From JAKVBH01 sp049800955 (GTDB lineage: Bacteria > Pseudomonadota > Alphaproteobacteria > Rhodobacterales > Rhodobacteraceae): a DNA stretch of 64,000 nt. Within the stretch, counting starts at the first letter, position 1; the number at the start of each line of letters is the position of its first letter. The stretch spans positions 1,550,001 through 1,614,000 of the forward strand of contig NZ_JBNAGA010000001.1 in assembly GCF_049800955.1 (NCBI RefSeq), written 5' to 3'. Below the pieces are notes generated by a model. The model had not been told where the DNA came from, did not search any database, and worked only from the letters and a program-made list of their open reading frames with translations. The translations under genes were made by a program, and so were the position numbers. This document shows, piece by piece, positions 1-9,172 of the stretch.

Positions 1-2
1 TG

Positions 3-140
3 GCCTGGACACGGTCCGAGCAGTTCCGCGCTGCACATGCAGGTGCGCGCACAACGTCCAAACTGCATGAAGGCACGCCTAGTTTCGAGGGGTTCACCGC
101 GATCCAGCATATTGCCGGCCCATCAAATAACGCAGAGTGA
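3..140 (+). CDS. C-terminal fragment, antibiotic-biosynthesis-monooxygenase-like (partial)
   Basis: The window opens inside a reading frame of 45 codons ending in TGA. Its peptide contains AWTRSEQFRAAHAG followed by a P-S-F-E-G-F stretch. That order (W-x-x-S-E-x-F-x-x-A-H, then a P-x-F-E-G-F strand) resembles the C-terminal half of small ABM-domain (HmoA-like) proteins, which are ferredoxin-fold monooxygenases of about 100 residues. The start lies outside the window. The assignment is from motif resemblance only; a different protein with a chance match is possible because so little is visible. Confidence 0.5.
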   Translation, partial: AWTRSEQFRAAHAGARTTSKLHEGTPSFEGFTAIQHIAGPSNNAE

Positions 141-374
141 ACCATCCCATGCAGGCTTGCGGTGCATGCGACGCGCTTCGTGACTTTTCCGATAGGTGTC
201 GCCACACCAGCCTTGCGAAAGGCCTCGATTGAAACGCAGGCCAATGCAGTTGGGTTAGCAAATCCATGCGAGGGCCATCGCAGCGCATTCGGAATTGTCG
301 AATTGCGTTGGCCGGAACAGACATCTATCTGCATGCCTGACAAACATCACAAAGAACACGAGAGGACCTTTGCC

Positions 375-1559
375 ATGGCCAAGCCCCGCGCCACCCTGAT
401 CCGGCCCGAGCCTTTGCCGGAGAGCATTTCGCGTCCTGTGGTGACACCTTTGTCGCCCTCTGTGGTCTATGCCTCTGAGACGCCGGACGCGCTTGACGCG
501 CAATATGAAGGCCGCACGCAGGGCTATACCTATGCGCGCGAGGGCCATCCCAACGCGGACGTTCTGGCCCGGCGCATCGCGACGCTGGAGGGTGTGGAGG
601 CCGGTCTCGTGCTGGGGTCCGGCATGGCCGCGGTGACGGCTGTTCTGATGGGGCTCTGCGGGTCGGGGGATCACGTCCTTGGCGGTGATCAGCTCTACGG
701 TCGCTCGCTGCGGCTCATGGCAGAAGACCTGCCGCGACTTGGCATTGAGACGACGCTTGCGGATCCTACGGATATTGCCGCGATGGAGGCTGCGCTCCGG
801 CCCGAGACAAAACTCATCCTCGTTGAGGTGGTCTCCAACCCGACGCTACGCGTGGCCGATATTCAGGCGCTCGGGCAATTGGCCAAGGCGCGCGGCATTT
901 TGCTGGTGGTCGACAACACATTCACGACGCCGCGCGCCGTCAAGCCCGTCGATCTTGGGGCGGATATCGTGCTGCATTCGGTCACAAAGCTGATGGCGGG
1001 TCATTCAGACGTCACTTTGGGCTGGGTCGGGGCAAATGAGGCAAGTCTCATGGAGCGCATGACCACCTTTGCCGTCACGACCGGGCTCACACCCAGCCCC
1101 TTTGATTGCTGGCTGGCCGAGCGCGGATTGATGACCTTTGATCTGCGCTTTGATCGGGCCCAGGCCACAGCCGCAGCACTTGCGGATGCGCTGGCGGACA
1201 TGCCCGGCGTCATCCGGTCGGTCTATCCCATGCGTGCGGATCACCCCGATCACAATCGCGCGGTGGCGTTGCTGGACGGGCAGGGGTGCAACATGGTCAC
1301 CTTTGAAGTTTCGGGCGGCCGCCCTGCGGCAAATGCGCTGGCTGCGGAGGCTTCGGGCATCGCCTTTGCGCCGACATTGGGGGATGTGGGCTCCACATTG
1401 TCGCATCCCGCGTCCTCGTCGCATCGCGCCCTGACACCGGAGGCGCGCTCCGCCATTGGCATCTCGGAGGGCACGTTCCGCGTCTCGGTCGGGCTCGAAG
1501 AGCCCAAAGCCCTAATTGCGGAGTTCGAACGCGCCGTTCGGGCCTCTCAGGCCGTGTAA
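375..1559 (+). CDS. trans-sulfuration family PLP enzyme (cystathionine gamma-synthase/lyase type)
   Basis: A 394-aa fold-type I PLP enzyme of the Cys/Met metabolism family, acting in the cytoplasm on homoserine- or cysteine-derived substrates. The cofactor lysine sits in HSVTKLMAGHSD, preceded by VVDNTFTTP, both classic for the family; the phosphate-binding region reads GSGMAAV. Length matches the family (380-400). The frame stays open upstream to 162, but the ATG at 375 gives the usual N-terminus (MAKPRATLIRP). Exact reaction (gamma-synthase, gamma-lyase or O-acetylhomoserine sulfhydrylase) cannot be decided by eye. Its stop overlaps the phoR start (TAATG), so it may be cotranscribed with phoR, though no functional link is obvious. 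Confidence 0.85.
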   Translation: MAKPRATLIRPEPLPESISRPVVTPLSPSVVYASETPDALDAQYEGRTQGYTYAREGHPNADVLARRIATLEGVEAGLVLGSGMAAVTAVLMGLCGSGDHVLGGDQLYGRSLRLMAEDLPRLGIETTLADPTDIAAMEAALRPETKLILVEVVSNPTLRVADIQALGQLAKARGILLVVDNTFTTPRAVKPVDLGADIVLHSVTKLMAGHSDVTLGWVGANEASLMERMTTFAVTTGLTPSPFDCWLAERGLMTFDLRFDRAQATAAALADALADMPGVIRSVYPMRADHPDHNRAVALLDGQGCNMVTFEVSGGRPAANALAAEASGIAFAPTLGDVGSTLSHPASSSHRALTPEARSAIGISEGTFRVSVGLEEPKALIAEFERAVRASQAV

Positions 1560-2587
1560 TGGAGCCCGGCCGCCTCATCCACGCCCTGCCAACACCAGTC
1601 ATCTGGATCGGGCGAGATGACAGGGTGGCGGCTATCAATCCCGCAGGGGCTGCCGTATTTGGCGAAGGCCTCACGGGGCGTCACTACATCACAGCCCTGC
1701 GCCAGCCATCCCTGCTATCGGCCATTGAGCGGGCAAAATCCACGCGGACAACCCAGACCGCACGGTATCTGACGTCCGATGAAACGGGCCATGACGTGAC
1801 CTATCAGGCCAGTGTCGCGGTACTGGACGAGGGGGTTCTGGCAAGCTTTGAGGACGTGACCCATCTGGACAGTGCGAGCCAGATGCGGCGCGATTTCGTG
1901 GCCAACGTCAGCCATGAGCTGCGCACGCCCCTGACCGCACTGCTGGGCTTCATTGAAACGATGCTGCGCGGTCCGGCCAAAGACGATCCCGTGGCGCGGG
2001 AGAGGTTTCTGTCGATCATGGAAGCGGAAGCCGGTCGGATGAACCGGCTTGTCGGTGATCTGATGTCGCTCAATCGTGTGGAAGCGGAAGAACGGCAGCG
2101 GCCAATAGATCCGGTGGCACTCGGCGATCTTCTGCGCTCGGTCTTGCATGGTTTGACGCCGCTCGCAGCGGAAGCGGGCGTGGTCTTGGAGGCCCAGATC
2201 CCTGACGCGGCGCTGTCTGTGCCCGGCGATGCAGATCAGCTGCGCCAGGTTGCGACCAATCTGGTGGAGAACGCCATCAAATACGGCCGCGAGGGTGAGC
2301 GCTGCGTGGTGGCCTTGCTAGGCCCCGCCTTTCATCCGCGTTTGCGTTGCGAGGCCATGGAAATCGTCGTGCGCGACTATGGCCCGGGGATAGACGCCGC
2401 ACATGTTCCGCGCCTGACCGAACGGTTTTACCGGGTGGATACCCATAGATCCCGCGAACAAGGCGGGACCGGTCTTGGGCTTGCGATTGTAAAACATATC
2501 GTGACCCGGCACCGGGGGCGTTTGCAGATTGATTCTGAACTTGGGCAGGGATCCCGGTTTTCGGTCATTTTGCCTGTAGATGCCTGA
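1559..2587 (+). CDS. phoR: phosphate regulon sensor histidine kinase PhoR
   Basis: A 342-aa histidine kinase. Residues 1-105 form a PAS-like sensor (PTPVIWIGRDDRVAAINPAG), followed by a HisKA dimerisation domain with H119 in NVSHELRTPL and a HATPase_c domain with N box (NLVENAIKYG), G1 (DYGPGID) and G2 (GGTGLGLAIVKHI). Its place directly before pstS-pstCAB-phoU-phoB identifies it as the PhoB kinase. Unlike E. coli PhoR it starts straight into the PAS domain and has no hydrophobic N-terminal segment, so it should be cytoplasmic and sense through PstB/PhoU contact. Start codon overlaps the stop of the previous gene. Confidence 0.92.
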   Translation: MEPGRLIHALPTPVIWIGRDDRVAAINPAGAAVFGEGLTGRHYITALRQPSLLSAIERAKSTRTTQTARYLTSDETGHDVTYQASVAVLDEGVLASFEDVTHLDSASQMRRDFVANVSHELRTPLTALLGFIETMLRGPAKDDPVARERFLSIMEAEAGRMNRLVGDLMSLNRVEAEERQRPIDPVALGDLLRSVLHGLTPLAAEAGVVLEAQIPDAALSVPGDADQLRQVATNLVENAIKYGREGERCVVALLGPAFHPRLRCEAMEIVVRDYGPGIDAAHVPRLTERFYRVDTHRSREQGGTGLGLAIVKHIVTRHRGRLQIDSELGQGSRFSVILPVDA

Positions 2588-2696
2588 GGCCCAGCATTTT
2601 CCGGATGCGTGGGAGGGGCAACGCAAAGCAAATACAATTCTTTATTTATCAGATACTTGAAGGAAGCTACCGTAGTGCGCCCCCACTTCTCTCAGG

Positions 2697-2725
2697 TTGT
2701 CATAAAGCTGTTACACAAGTGTCAC
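2697..2725 (+). promoter_or_regulatory. Pho box, three half-sites upstream of pstS
   Basis: Three 7-base units spaced exactly 11 bp apart: TTGTCAT at 2697, CTGTTAC at 2708 and GTGTCAC at 2719. The PhoB consensus is a direct repeat of CTGTCAT with a 4-base AT-rich spacer; the first pair (TTGTCAT-AAAG-CTGTTAC) fits closely and the third unit forms an overlapping second box. The site is about 85 bases before the pstS start, as expected for PhoB-activated transcription replacing a -35 element. Confidence 0.88.
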
Positions 2726-2809
2726 AAAAGCATTGCGCGTGGGGCCTAGCAAGGCCGTACGAAGGCGCGTCTGCGCGGCGCGTCAGTCAAGATAACAGGA
2801 GCTCTCTCC

Positions 2810-3850
2810 ATGACACTCGTAAAACTCTCCGCATCATCCCTCGCCGTTGCCGCACTATGCGCCACAAGCGCTGCTGCGCGGGATCAGGTCCAGATTGCCG
2901 GGTCATCGACCGTGTTGCCTTATGCCTCCATCGTGGCGGAAGCCTTCGGCGAGAATTTCGATTTCCCGACGCCAGTTGTGGAATCGGGCGGATCCTCGGC
3001 CGGTCTGAAGCGGTTTTGCGAGGGCGTGGGCGAGAACACGATCGATATTGCCAACGCCTCGCGCCAGATCAAAGAGACAGAGCTTGCGGCATGCGCCGAA
3101 AACGGCGTGACCGACATCATCGAAGTGCGCGTGGGCTACGACGGTATCGTCTTTGCATCCCAGCAGGACGGGCCTGCGTTCGCGGCCTTTGAACCCGCAG
3201 ACATCTTCAACGCGCTGGCTGCAAAGGTGCTGAAAGACGGCGCATTGGTCGACAATTCCTATACGCAATGGTCCGAATTCAACGCGGAGCTCCCAGCCGC
3301 GGACATCGTGGCCTTCATCCCCGGGACGAAACACGGCACGCGCGAAGTCTTTGAGGAAAAAGTGCTCCTGCAGGGCTGTGAAGACGCCGGCGCGCTGAGC
3401 GCGATGCTGGATGCGGGAATGTCCGAGGACGACGCGGAACGCGCCTGCATGAGCGTGCGCGTGGACGGCAAATCCGTGGATATTGATGGCGATTACACCG
3501 AAACACTGGCCTCGATTGCATCCAACCCCAATGGTATCGGTGTCTTTGGTCTGGCGTTTTATGAAAACAACACAGACCAGCTGAAAGTGGCCACGATGTC
3601 GGGCGTTGTCCCGACAACCGAGTCCATCGCTGAAGGGGCCTATCCTGTCTCGCGCCCGCTCTATTTCTACGTCAAGAAAGCGCATATCGGCGTGATCCCG
3701 GGCCTCAAGGAATTCGCGGAGTTCTTCGTCATTGACGACATAGCTGGCCCGGATGGTCCTTTGGCGGAATATGGCCTCGTGGCCGATCCTGAGCTGGAGG
3801 CCACACAAGCCATTGTCGCGGACGAACAAACCATCAGCGGCAGCATGTAA
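2810..3850 (+). CDS. pstS: phosphate ABC transporter substrate-binding protein PstS
   Basis: A 346-aa periplasmic phosphate-binding protein. The N-terminus has a Sec signal peptide with cleavage likely after about residue 23 (ATSAAA-RDQ). The mature start carries IAGSSTVLPYA and ESGGSSAGL, phosphate-contacting loops of the family, and PGTKHGTRE further on. It delivers phosphate to the PstCA channel encoded just downstream. It follows a strong Pho box and is separated from pstC by a stable hairpin, which fits the need for more binding protein than membrane subunits. Confidence 0.94.
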   Translation: MTLVKLSASSLAVAALCATSAAARDQVQIAGSSTVLPYASIVAEAFGENFDFPTPVVESGGSSAGLKRFCEGVGENTIDIANASRQIKETELAACAENGVTDIIEVRVGYDGIVFASQQDGPAFAAFEPADIFNALAAKVLKDGALVDNSYTQWSEFNAELPAADIVAFIPGTKHGTREVFEEKVLLQGCEDAGALSAMLDAGMSEDDAERACMSVRVDGKSVDIDGDYTETLASIASNPNGIGVFGLAFYENNTDQLKVATMSGVVPTTESIAEGAYPVSRPLYFYVKKAHIGVIPGLKEFAEFFVIDDIAGPDGPLAEYGLVADPELEATQAIVADEQTISGSM

Positions 3851-3864
3851 AACCATGTGATGTT

Positions 3865-3889
3865 GGCGCTCCGCACATTGCGGGGCGCC
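3865..3889 (+). other. intercistronic hairpin between pstS and pstC
   Basis: An 11-bp stem (3865-3875 pairing with 3879-3889, one G-U pair) with a 3-base CAT loop lies 15 bases after the pstS stop. No U-run follows, so it is more likely a 3' stabiliser of the pstS message than a full terminator. Such hairpins often protect binding-protein mRNA. Confidence 0.7.
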
Positions 3890-3923
3890 GCTTGCACTCT
3901 CTCAAAGGGAAGCGGGGAAAGAC

Positions 3924-5396
3924 ATGCCTCTTATCTGGCTGGTCATCTCGATCATCGTGATCTGTGCTGCGGGCTATGCTCTGGGCCGCAAGCGGGCCTT
4001 GGCAAGCGCCGGAGGTGACGCGCGCAACTTGCATTCACGCCCCAATTACTACGGGGCTTACGTTGCTTTGTGCGCGGGCGTGCCCGCTATCGCGACCCTT
4101 GGACTCTGGCTTTTCGTGCAGCCCATGATGATTGAGCGCTCTGTCGCGTCGCTTATCCCCAATAGTGCTGTGCCGGAAGGATCGTCGATTGCGCTTGTGA
4201 TGTCTGATGTAAGGCGGACGGCCGACGGGTTCGAAGCGCTTTTCGATCAGGATCGCTTGAGCCGCGAGGCCGCGATGCAAATGCAAAGCGCAGGTGCGGA
4301 TCTGCGCGATCAGTTCGGCGAGGTGGGCGTGGCCTTGGCCTCGGAGATCGATGAGACAGTCCTGAGCGCGGGCCAGCGGTACTGGAGTTTGAGCGCGCGT
4401 TGGCACACCATCATGGGCTACGCGGTCCTCGCAGTAGCGTTGCTCGGCTTTGGCGCAAGCTATGCGCGGGCGCACAAGGACTTCCGGGCACGCAACAGCG
4501 TAGAGACCGGCATTCTCGCACTGCTTCTGGCCGCCGCTTGCCTCGCAATCCTGACGACCTTGGGGATTGTCCTCTCGATGCTCTTTGAGACACGCAATTT
4601 CTTTGGCTTGCATTCCTGGAGTGATTTCTTTTTTGGCGGCACCTGGGCACCTAATTTCCGGGGCGATTCAGAGCTCTCCATTTTGCCTCTCCTGTGGGGG
4701 ACGCTCTATATTTCTTTCATTGCGCTGCTGGTGGCTGTGCCCATTGGGCTTTTTGCCGCGATCTATCTGTCGGAATATGCCAGCCCACGCACGCGGGCCT
4801 TCGCCAAACCCTTCCTCGAAATTCTCGCTGGCATCCCGACCATTGTGTACGGGCTCTTCGCGCTGCTGGTTGTGGGCCCCTTCCTGTTCGATATCTTCGG
4901 CAAAGGCGGGTTTGCAGGTGTGGAATGGATGGCTGGTGTCCGAGCCGTGATCACGGCGGGCGTGGTGATGGGCATCATGCTCATTCCGTTTGTCTCTTCG
5001 CTGTCGGACGACATTATCAACGCCGTCCCGCAAGCGATGCGCGATGGATCGCTGGGCCTTGGGGCAACGAAATCCGAAACGATCCGGCAGGTTGTTTTGC
5101 CAGCGGCACTGCCCGGCATCATGGGCGCGGTTTTGCTGGCCACATCCCGCGCCATCGGTGAGACCATGATTGTCGTTCTGGGGGCCGGGGCCATTGCCAA
5201 ATTCTCCGGCAATCCGTTTGAGGCCATGACCACGATCACGACACGGATCGTCAGCCAGCTCACGGGCGACGGGGATTTCTCTTCGCCCGAAACGCTGGTG
5301 GCCTTTGCGCTGGGGCTCACGCTTTTTGTCCTGACCCTCGGGCTCAACGTCCTCGCGCTCTACATCGTGCGCAAATATCGGGAGCAATACGAATGA
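3924..5396 (+). CDS. pstC: phosphate ABC transporter permease PstC
   Basis: A 490-aa inner-membrane subunit of the phosphate channel. One transmembrane segment is at the extreme N-terminus (IWLVISIIVICAAGYALG), followed by a roughly 120-residue extension with a further hydrophobic helix, then the permease core from about residue 250. The EAA-type loop appears in the region of AVPQAMRDGSLGLGATKSET and the typical LEILAGIPTIVYGLFAL precedes it. It is far longer than E. coli PstC (319 aa); the extension is usual for the alphaproteobacterial type. The stop overlaps the pstA start (ATGA). Confidence 0.92.
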   Translation: MPLIWLVISIIVICAAGYALGRKRALASAGGDARNLHSRPNYYGAYVALCAGVPAIATLGLWLFVQPMMIERSVASLIPNSAVPEGSSIALVMSDVRRTADGFEALFDQDRLSREAAMQMQSAGADLRDQFGEVGVALASEIDETVLSAGQRYWSLSARWHTIMGYAVLAVALLGFGASYARAHKDFRARNSVETGILALLLAAACLAILTTLGIVLSMLFETRNFFGLHSWSDFFFGGTWAPNFRGDSELSILPLLWGTLYISFIALLVAVPIGLFAAIYLSEYASPRTRAFAKPFLEILAGIPTIVYGLFALLVVGPFLFDIFGKGGFAGVEWMAGVRAVITAGVVMGIMLIPFVSSLSDDIINAVPQAMRDGSLGLGATKSETIRQVVLPAALPGIMGAVLLATSRAIGETMIVVLGAGAIAKFSGNPFEAMTTITTRIVSQLTGDGDFSSPETLVAFALGLTLFVLTLGLNVLALYIVRKYREQYE

Positions 5397-6754
5397 GTGA
5401 TCTCACGAATGCCGGGGCCGGGGATGACGCGCGCCCCGCGCTCAAGAGCTCCATCATCGCGCCTGATGCCCGAACCAAGAAGCGCAATGCCGCCGAGGCG
5501 CGCTTTCAGGCTTATGGCGTCGCCGCGATCTCGGCCGGTCTGATCATGCTCGCCTTCCTCGTCTGGACGATTGTGAGCAATGGTGCGTCTGCCTTCCAGC
5601 AAACCTTTGTGACGCTCAATGTCGAGTTGCTGGAAGACAAGCTCGACAAGAATGGCAATCGCGATCTCGACGATATCAGGAAGGTCACGACCTTTGGCTA
5701 TGCGCCGTTCTTGCGGACCGCGATGGAGAATGCTGTCGCGGAGGCGGGTATCGCCACGGAGATGAAGGCCAAGGACATGGCCAAGCTCCTCTCCAAATCC
5801 GCCGCCGCACAGCTGCGCGATCACGTGATTGCCAACCCGTCCGTCATTGGACAGACCATCACTTTCGAGTTTCTGGCCCAATCCCGTGTGGATGGCTATC
5901 TGAAGGACCGTGTGTTCCGGGAAAACATTGCCGAGGACAAGAATATCAGCGTCGCGCAGCTTGATCTGGTTGATGCGCTTGTCACGGCAGGCGTCATCGA
6001 GAAACGGTTCAATCCAGCGTTCATTCTGGGGGCGGATGCCTCTGATGCCCGGCCCGAAGCCGCTGGGATTGGTGTGGCCATGGTGGGCTCGTTCTTCATG
6101 ATGCTCGTCGTGCTGGTCCTGGCGCTTCCCATTGGTGTTGCGGCGTCGATCTATCTAGAGGAATTCGCGCCCAAGAACTGGATCACGGACATCATCGAGG
6201 TCAATATCTCGAACCTCGCAGCCGTGCCCTCGATTGTCTTTGGTATCCTTGGCCTTGCTGTGTTCATCAACTACATGCACCTGCCGCAATCCGCGCCTTT
6301 GGTGGGCGGGCTGGTCCTGACGCTCATGACTTTGCCCACGATTATCATCTCAACGCGCGCGTCCCTGAAGGCCGTGCCACCTTCGATTAGGGAAGCCGCG
6401 CTTGGGGTGGGGGCCTCCAAGATGCAGACGGTGTTTCATCATGTTCTGCCGCTGGCCGCGCCGGGCATTCTGACGGGCACGATCATCGGGCTGGCGCAAG
6501 CCTTGGGCGAGACGGCGCCGCTTTTGCTCATTGGCATGATCGGCTTTATTGCCTCCAACATGCCTGACAGCGTGGCCAGCGGGCTTCTCGATCCCAATTC
6601 CGCCATGCCTGCGCAGATCTACGAATGGGCCAAGCGGGCTGATCCCGCCTTCTATGAACGCGCCTGGGGCGGGATCATCATCCTGCTGATCTTTCTTGTG
6701 ACAATGAATACGCTGGCGGTCATCCTGCGCCGCCGCTTCGAGCGACGCTGGTAG
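5393..6754 (+). CDS. pstA: phosphate ABC transporter permease PstA
   Basis: A 453-aa permease partner of PstC. Residues 1-200 form a DUF3333-like N-terminal extension with one membrane helix near residues 40-60; the transport core follows, with PSIVFGILGLAVF and the EAA loop around PSIREAALGVGASKMQT. The pair makes the membrane channel driven by PstB. It overlaps pstC by 4 bases and is followed after 13 bases by pstB, so translation is probably coupled. Confidence 0.92.
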   Translation: MSDLTNAGAGDDARPALKSSIIAPDARTKKRNAAEARFQAYGVAAISAGLIMLAFLVWTIVSNGASAFQQTFVTLNVELLEDKLDKNGNRDLDDIRKVTTFGYAPFLRTAMENAVAEAGIATEMKAKDMAKLLSKSAAAQLRDHVIANPSVIGQTITFEFLAQSRVDGYLKDRVFRENIAEDKNISVAQLDLVDALVTAGVIEKRFNPAFILGADASDARPEAAGIGVAMVGSFFMMLVVLVLALPIGVAASIYLEEFAPKNWITDIIEVNISNLAAVPSIVFGILGLAVFINYMHLPQSAPLVGGLVLTLMTLPTIIISTRASLKAVPPSIREAALGVGASKMQTVFHHVLPLAAPGILTGTIIGLAQALGETAPLLLIGMIGFIASNMPDSVASGLLDPNSAMPAQIYEWAKRADPAFYERAWGGIIILLIFLVTMNTLAVILRRRFERRW

Positions 6755-6767
6755 GGAGATACGAGCG

Positions 6768-7568
6768 ATGTATGATGCCGTTCAGACTACGGAGAGCAAC
6801 GTGAGCACAGATACCGTCAAAATCGCGGCAGAGGGCGTGCAGGTCTATTATGCCGACAATCACGCCATCAAGGATGTGAATGTCGAGATACAGGACAAAA
6901 CCGTGACCGCCTTCATTGGTCCGTCGGGCTGTGGCAAATCCACCTTTCTGCGCTGTCTCAACCGGATGAATGATACGATCGATATCTGCCGCGTTGAGGG
7001 GGATATCCGCATTGATGGCGAGGATATCTATGACCGCCGCGTGGATCCTGTGCAGCTGCGCGCCAAGGTGGGGATGGTGTTTCAAAAGCCCAATCCTTTC
7101 CCCAAGTCGATCTATGACAATATCGCCTATGGCCCGCGCATCCACGGGCTTGCGCGCTCCAAGGCAGACCTTGATGAGATCGTTGAAAAATCCCTGCGCC
7201 GCGGCGCAATCTGGGACGAGGTCAAGGACCGGCTGCATGCCCCCGGCACCGGCCTGTCGGGCGGCCAACAGCAGCGTTTGTGCATTGCGCGTGCGGTGGC
7301 CACTGAGCCGGAGGTTCTTTTGATGGACGAGCCGTGCTCCGCGCTCGATCCTATTGCCACAGCACAGGTGGAGGAGCTGATTGACGAGTTGCGCCAGAAC
7401 TACGCGGTCGTCATCGTGACCCACTCGATGCAACAGGCCGCCCGCGTCAGCCAGAAGACCGCGTTTTTCCACCTCGGCAATCTTGTCGAATATGATGACA
7501 CGCCCAAGATTTTCACCAAACCCGAAGATCCGCGCACCGAGAGCTACATCACGGGCCGGATCGGGTAG
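6768..7568 (+). CDS. pstB: phosphate ABC transporter ATP-binding protein PstB
   Basis: A 266-aa ABC ATPase. Walker A is GPSGCGKST, the signature is LSGGQQQRLCIARA and Walker B LLMDEPCSALDP. Length and the FQKPNPFPKSIYDNI stretch are diagnostic for PstB. A GTG and a second possible start lie within the first 12 codons, so the first few residues are uncertain; the ATG at 6768 has a GGGAGA ribosome site. It powers phosphate uptake and, with PhoU, passes the phosphate signal to PhoR. Confidence 0.94.
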   Translation: MYDAVQTTESNVSTDTVKIAAEGVQVYYADNHAIKDVNVEIQDKTVTAFIGPSGCGKSTFLRCLNRMNDTIDICRVEGDIRIDGEDIYDRRVDPVQLRAKVGMVFQKPNPFPKSIYDNIAYGPRIHGLARSKADLDEIVEKSLRRGAIWDEVKDRLHAPGTGLSGGQQQRLCIARAVATEPEVLLMDEPCSALDPIATAQVEELIDELRQNYAVVIVTHSMQQAARVSQKTAFFHLGNLVEYDDTPKIFTKPEDPRTESYITGRIG

Positions 7569-7573
7569 GGGAG

Positions 7574-8302
7574 ATGGACATGCAGCAACATATTTCCTCC
7601 GCATATGACCGCGACCTTGAAGGCATCCAGGCACAGATCATGAAAATGGGTGGTCTCGTCGAAGAAGCCATCCTCGATGCGGCCCATTCGCTTGAGACCC
7701 GCGATGAAGCGCTGGCCGAGAAGGTCCGCCATGGAGACAAGGCCATTGATGCTCTGGATGATCTGGTCAATGCAGAAGCGGCACAGGTCATTGCCTTGCG
7801 GGCCCCAACGGCGATTGATCTGAGGGTCATCCTGTCGGTCATGAAAATGTCCTCCAACCTCGAGCGCATCGGGGATCTTGCGAAGAACATGGCCAAGCGG
7901 AATTCCGTTTTGATGACCATGAGCCCGATCAACGGGACCACGGCCACGTTGCGCCGCATGGCCAAGGAAGTCGAGCGCATGCTCAAGGACGCGCTGGACA
8001 GCTACATCCAGCGCGACGCAACGCTGGCGCGCGCCGTAATCCAGCACGACCGCGACGTGGATCAGATGTACAACGCGATTTTCCGCGAATTCCTGACCTT
8101 CATGATGGAAGATCCGCGCAACATTACAGCCTGTATGCACCTGCATTTCATCGCCAAAAACATCGAGCGGATGGGCGATCATGTCACGGCCATTGCCGAA
8201 CAGGTCGTATTCCTCGTGGAAGGCGAAATGCCGGAAGACGAGCGGCCCAAGGGAGACAAGACATCGCTGGATGCCGATCTCTCGGCGCAGCTGGGGCAGT
8301 AG
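7574..8302 (+). CDS. phoU: phosphate signalling regulator PhoU
   Basis: A 242-aa all-helical protein with two PhoU repeats; metal-binding type E-R-x-x-D motifs occur as NLERIGDLAKN and NIERMGDHVT. PhoU restrains PhoR when phosphate is plentiful by linking it to the Pst transporter. It begins 5 bases after the pstB stop and is followed after 3 bases by phoB, fully in the operon. Confidence 0.94.
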   Translation: MDMQQHISSAYDRDLEGIQAQIMKMGGLVEEAILDAAHSLETRDEALAEKVRHGDKAIDALDDLVNAEAAQVIALRAPTAIDLRVILSVMKMSSNLERIGDLAKNMAKRNSVLMTMSPINGTTATLRRMAKEVERMLKDALDSYIQRDATLARAVIQHDRDVDQMYNAIFREFLTFMMEDPRNITACMHLHFIAKNIERMGDHVTAIAEQVVFLVEGEMPEDERPKGDKTSLDADLSAQLGQ

Positions 8303-8305
8303 ACC

Positions 8306-8995
8306 ATGTCCGGGTCGCAGCCGCGTGTGCTTGTGGTGGAAGACGAAGCGGCGCAACGCGAGGTGCTGAGCTACAATCTGGAAGCAGAGGGTTTTGCGGT
8401 CAGCCGGGCGGAGAACGGCGAAGAAGCCCTGCTGCTTGTAGAGGAAGACGCCCCGGATGTGATCTTGCTTGACTGGATGTTGCCCAATGTATCGGGCATC
8501 GAGGTCTGCCGCAGGCTCAAGATGCGCCCGGCCACGCGACATGTTCCCGTGATCATGATTTCGGCGCGCTCCGAGGAAGTCGACCGCGTTCGCGGACTTG
8601 AGACGGGGGCTGATGACTATGTCATCAAACCCTATTCCGTGATCGAGTTGATGGCCCGGGTCCGGGCCCAATTGCGCAGAACGCGCCCTTCTTCCGTTGG
8701 GGTTGTGCTGGAATATGACAGTCTTGTTCTGGACAGCGAGACACACAAGGTGACCCGCGCAGGCCGGGCCATCAAACTGGGGCCCACCGAGTTTCGCCTG
8801 CTGACGACCTTCATGGAAAAGCCGGGCCGTGTCTGGTCACGCGATCAACTGCTCGATCGGGTCTGGGGGCGCGACATCTACGTCGATACCCGCACGGTTG
8901 ATGTGCATGTGGGGCGCTTGCGCAAGGCGCTGTGCCAATTCGGCGATGACGATCTTGTAAGAACCGTGCGCGGCGCAGGCTACGCACTGGGCTGA
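8306..8995 (+). CDS. phoB: phosphate regulon response regulator PhoB
   Basis: A 229-aa OmpR-type regulator. The receiver domain has the phosphoacceptor D56 in VILLDWMLP and the conserved lysine in YVIKPYS; a winged-helix DNA-binding domain occupies the last 100 residues (PTEFRLLTTFMEKPGRVWSR, then the recognition region RTVDVHVGRLRKAL). It should bind the Pho box before pstS in this same operon. Confidence 0.94.
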   Translation: MSGSQPRVLVVEDEAAQREVLSYNLEAEGFAVSRAENGEEALLLVEEDAPDVILLDWMLPNVSGIEVCRRLKMRPATRHVPVIMISARSEEVDRVRGLETGADDYVIKPYSVIELMARVRAQLRRTRPSSVGVVLEYDSLVLDSETHKVTRAGRAIKLGPTEFRLLTTFMEKPGRVWSRDQLLDRVWGRDIYVDTRTVDVHVGRLRKALCQFGDDDLVRTVRGAGYALG

Positions 8996-9172
8996 CGTAA
9001 TCTTATTGCGTGCTGCGCACACACGATCAGCGCCTTTGGCGCAGCAAGGCGGCCAGCCCCTAAGCTCCTGCGGAGAATTCCCTCGGGATATTTTTGGCAA
9101 GAGGAAGGGAGTGGCTTGGTCTTCTGACAGGCGCGGTTTAAGATGTGAAATGCAAAAGATGGGAGATGTGTT

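Noticed and set aside
141..374. SAM-II riboswitch before the trans-sulfuration gene
   Set aside because: Looked for because alphaproteobacterial met genes often carry it, but its conserved core was not seen.
2903..3856. Long minus-strand frames opposite pstS, pstC, edd, glnE and the YbdK gene
   Set aside because: These are shadows of GC-rich coding genes: no family motifs, and the opposite strand has clear ones.
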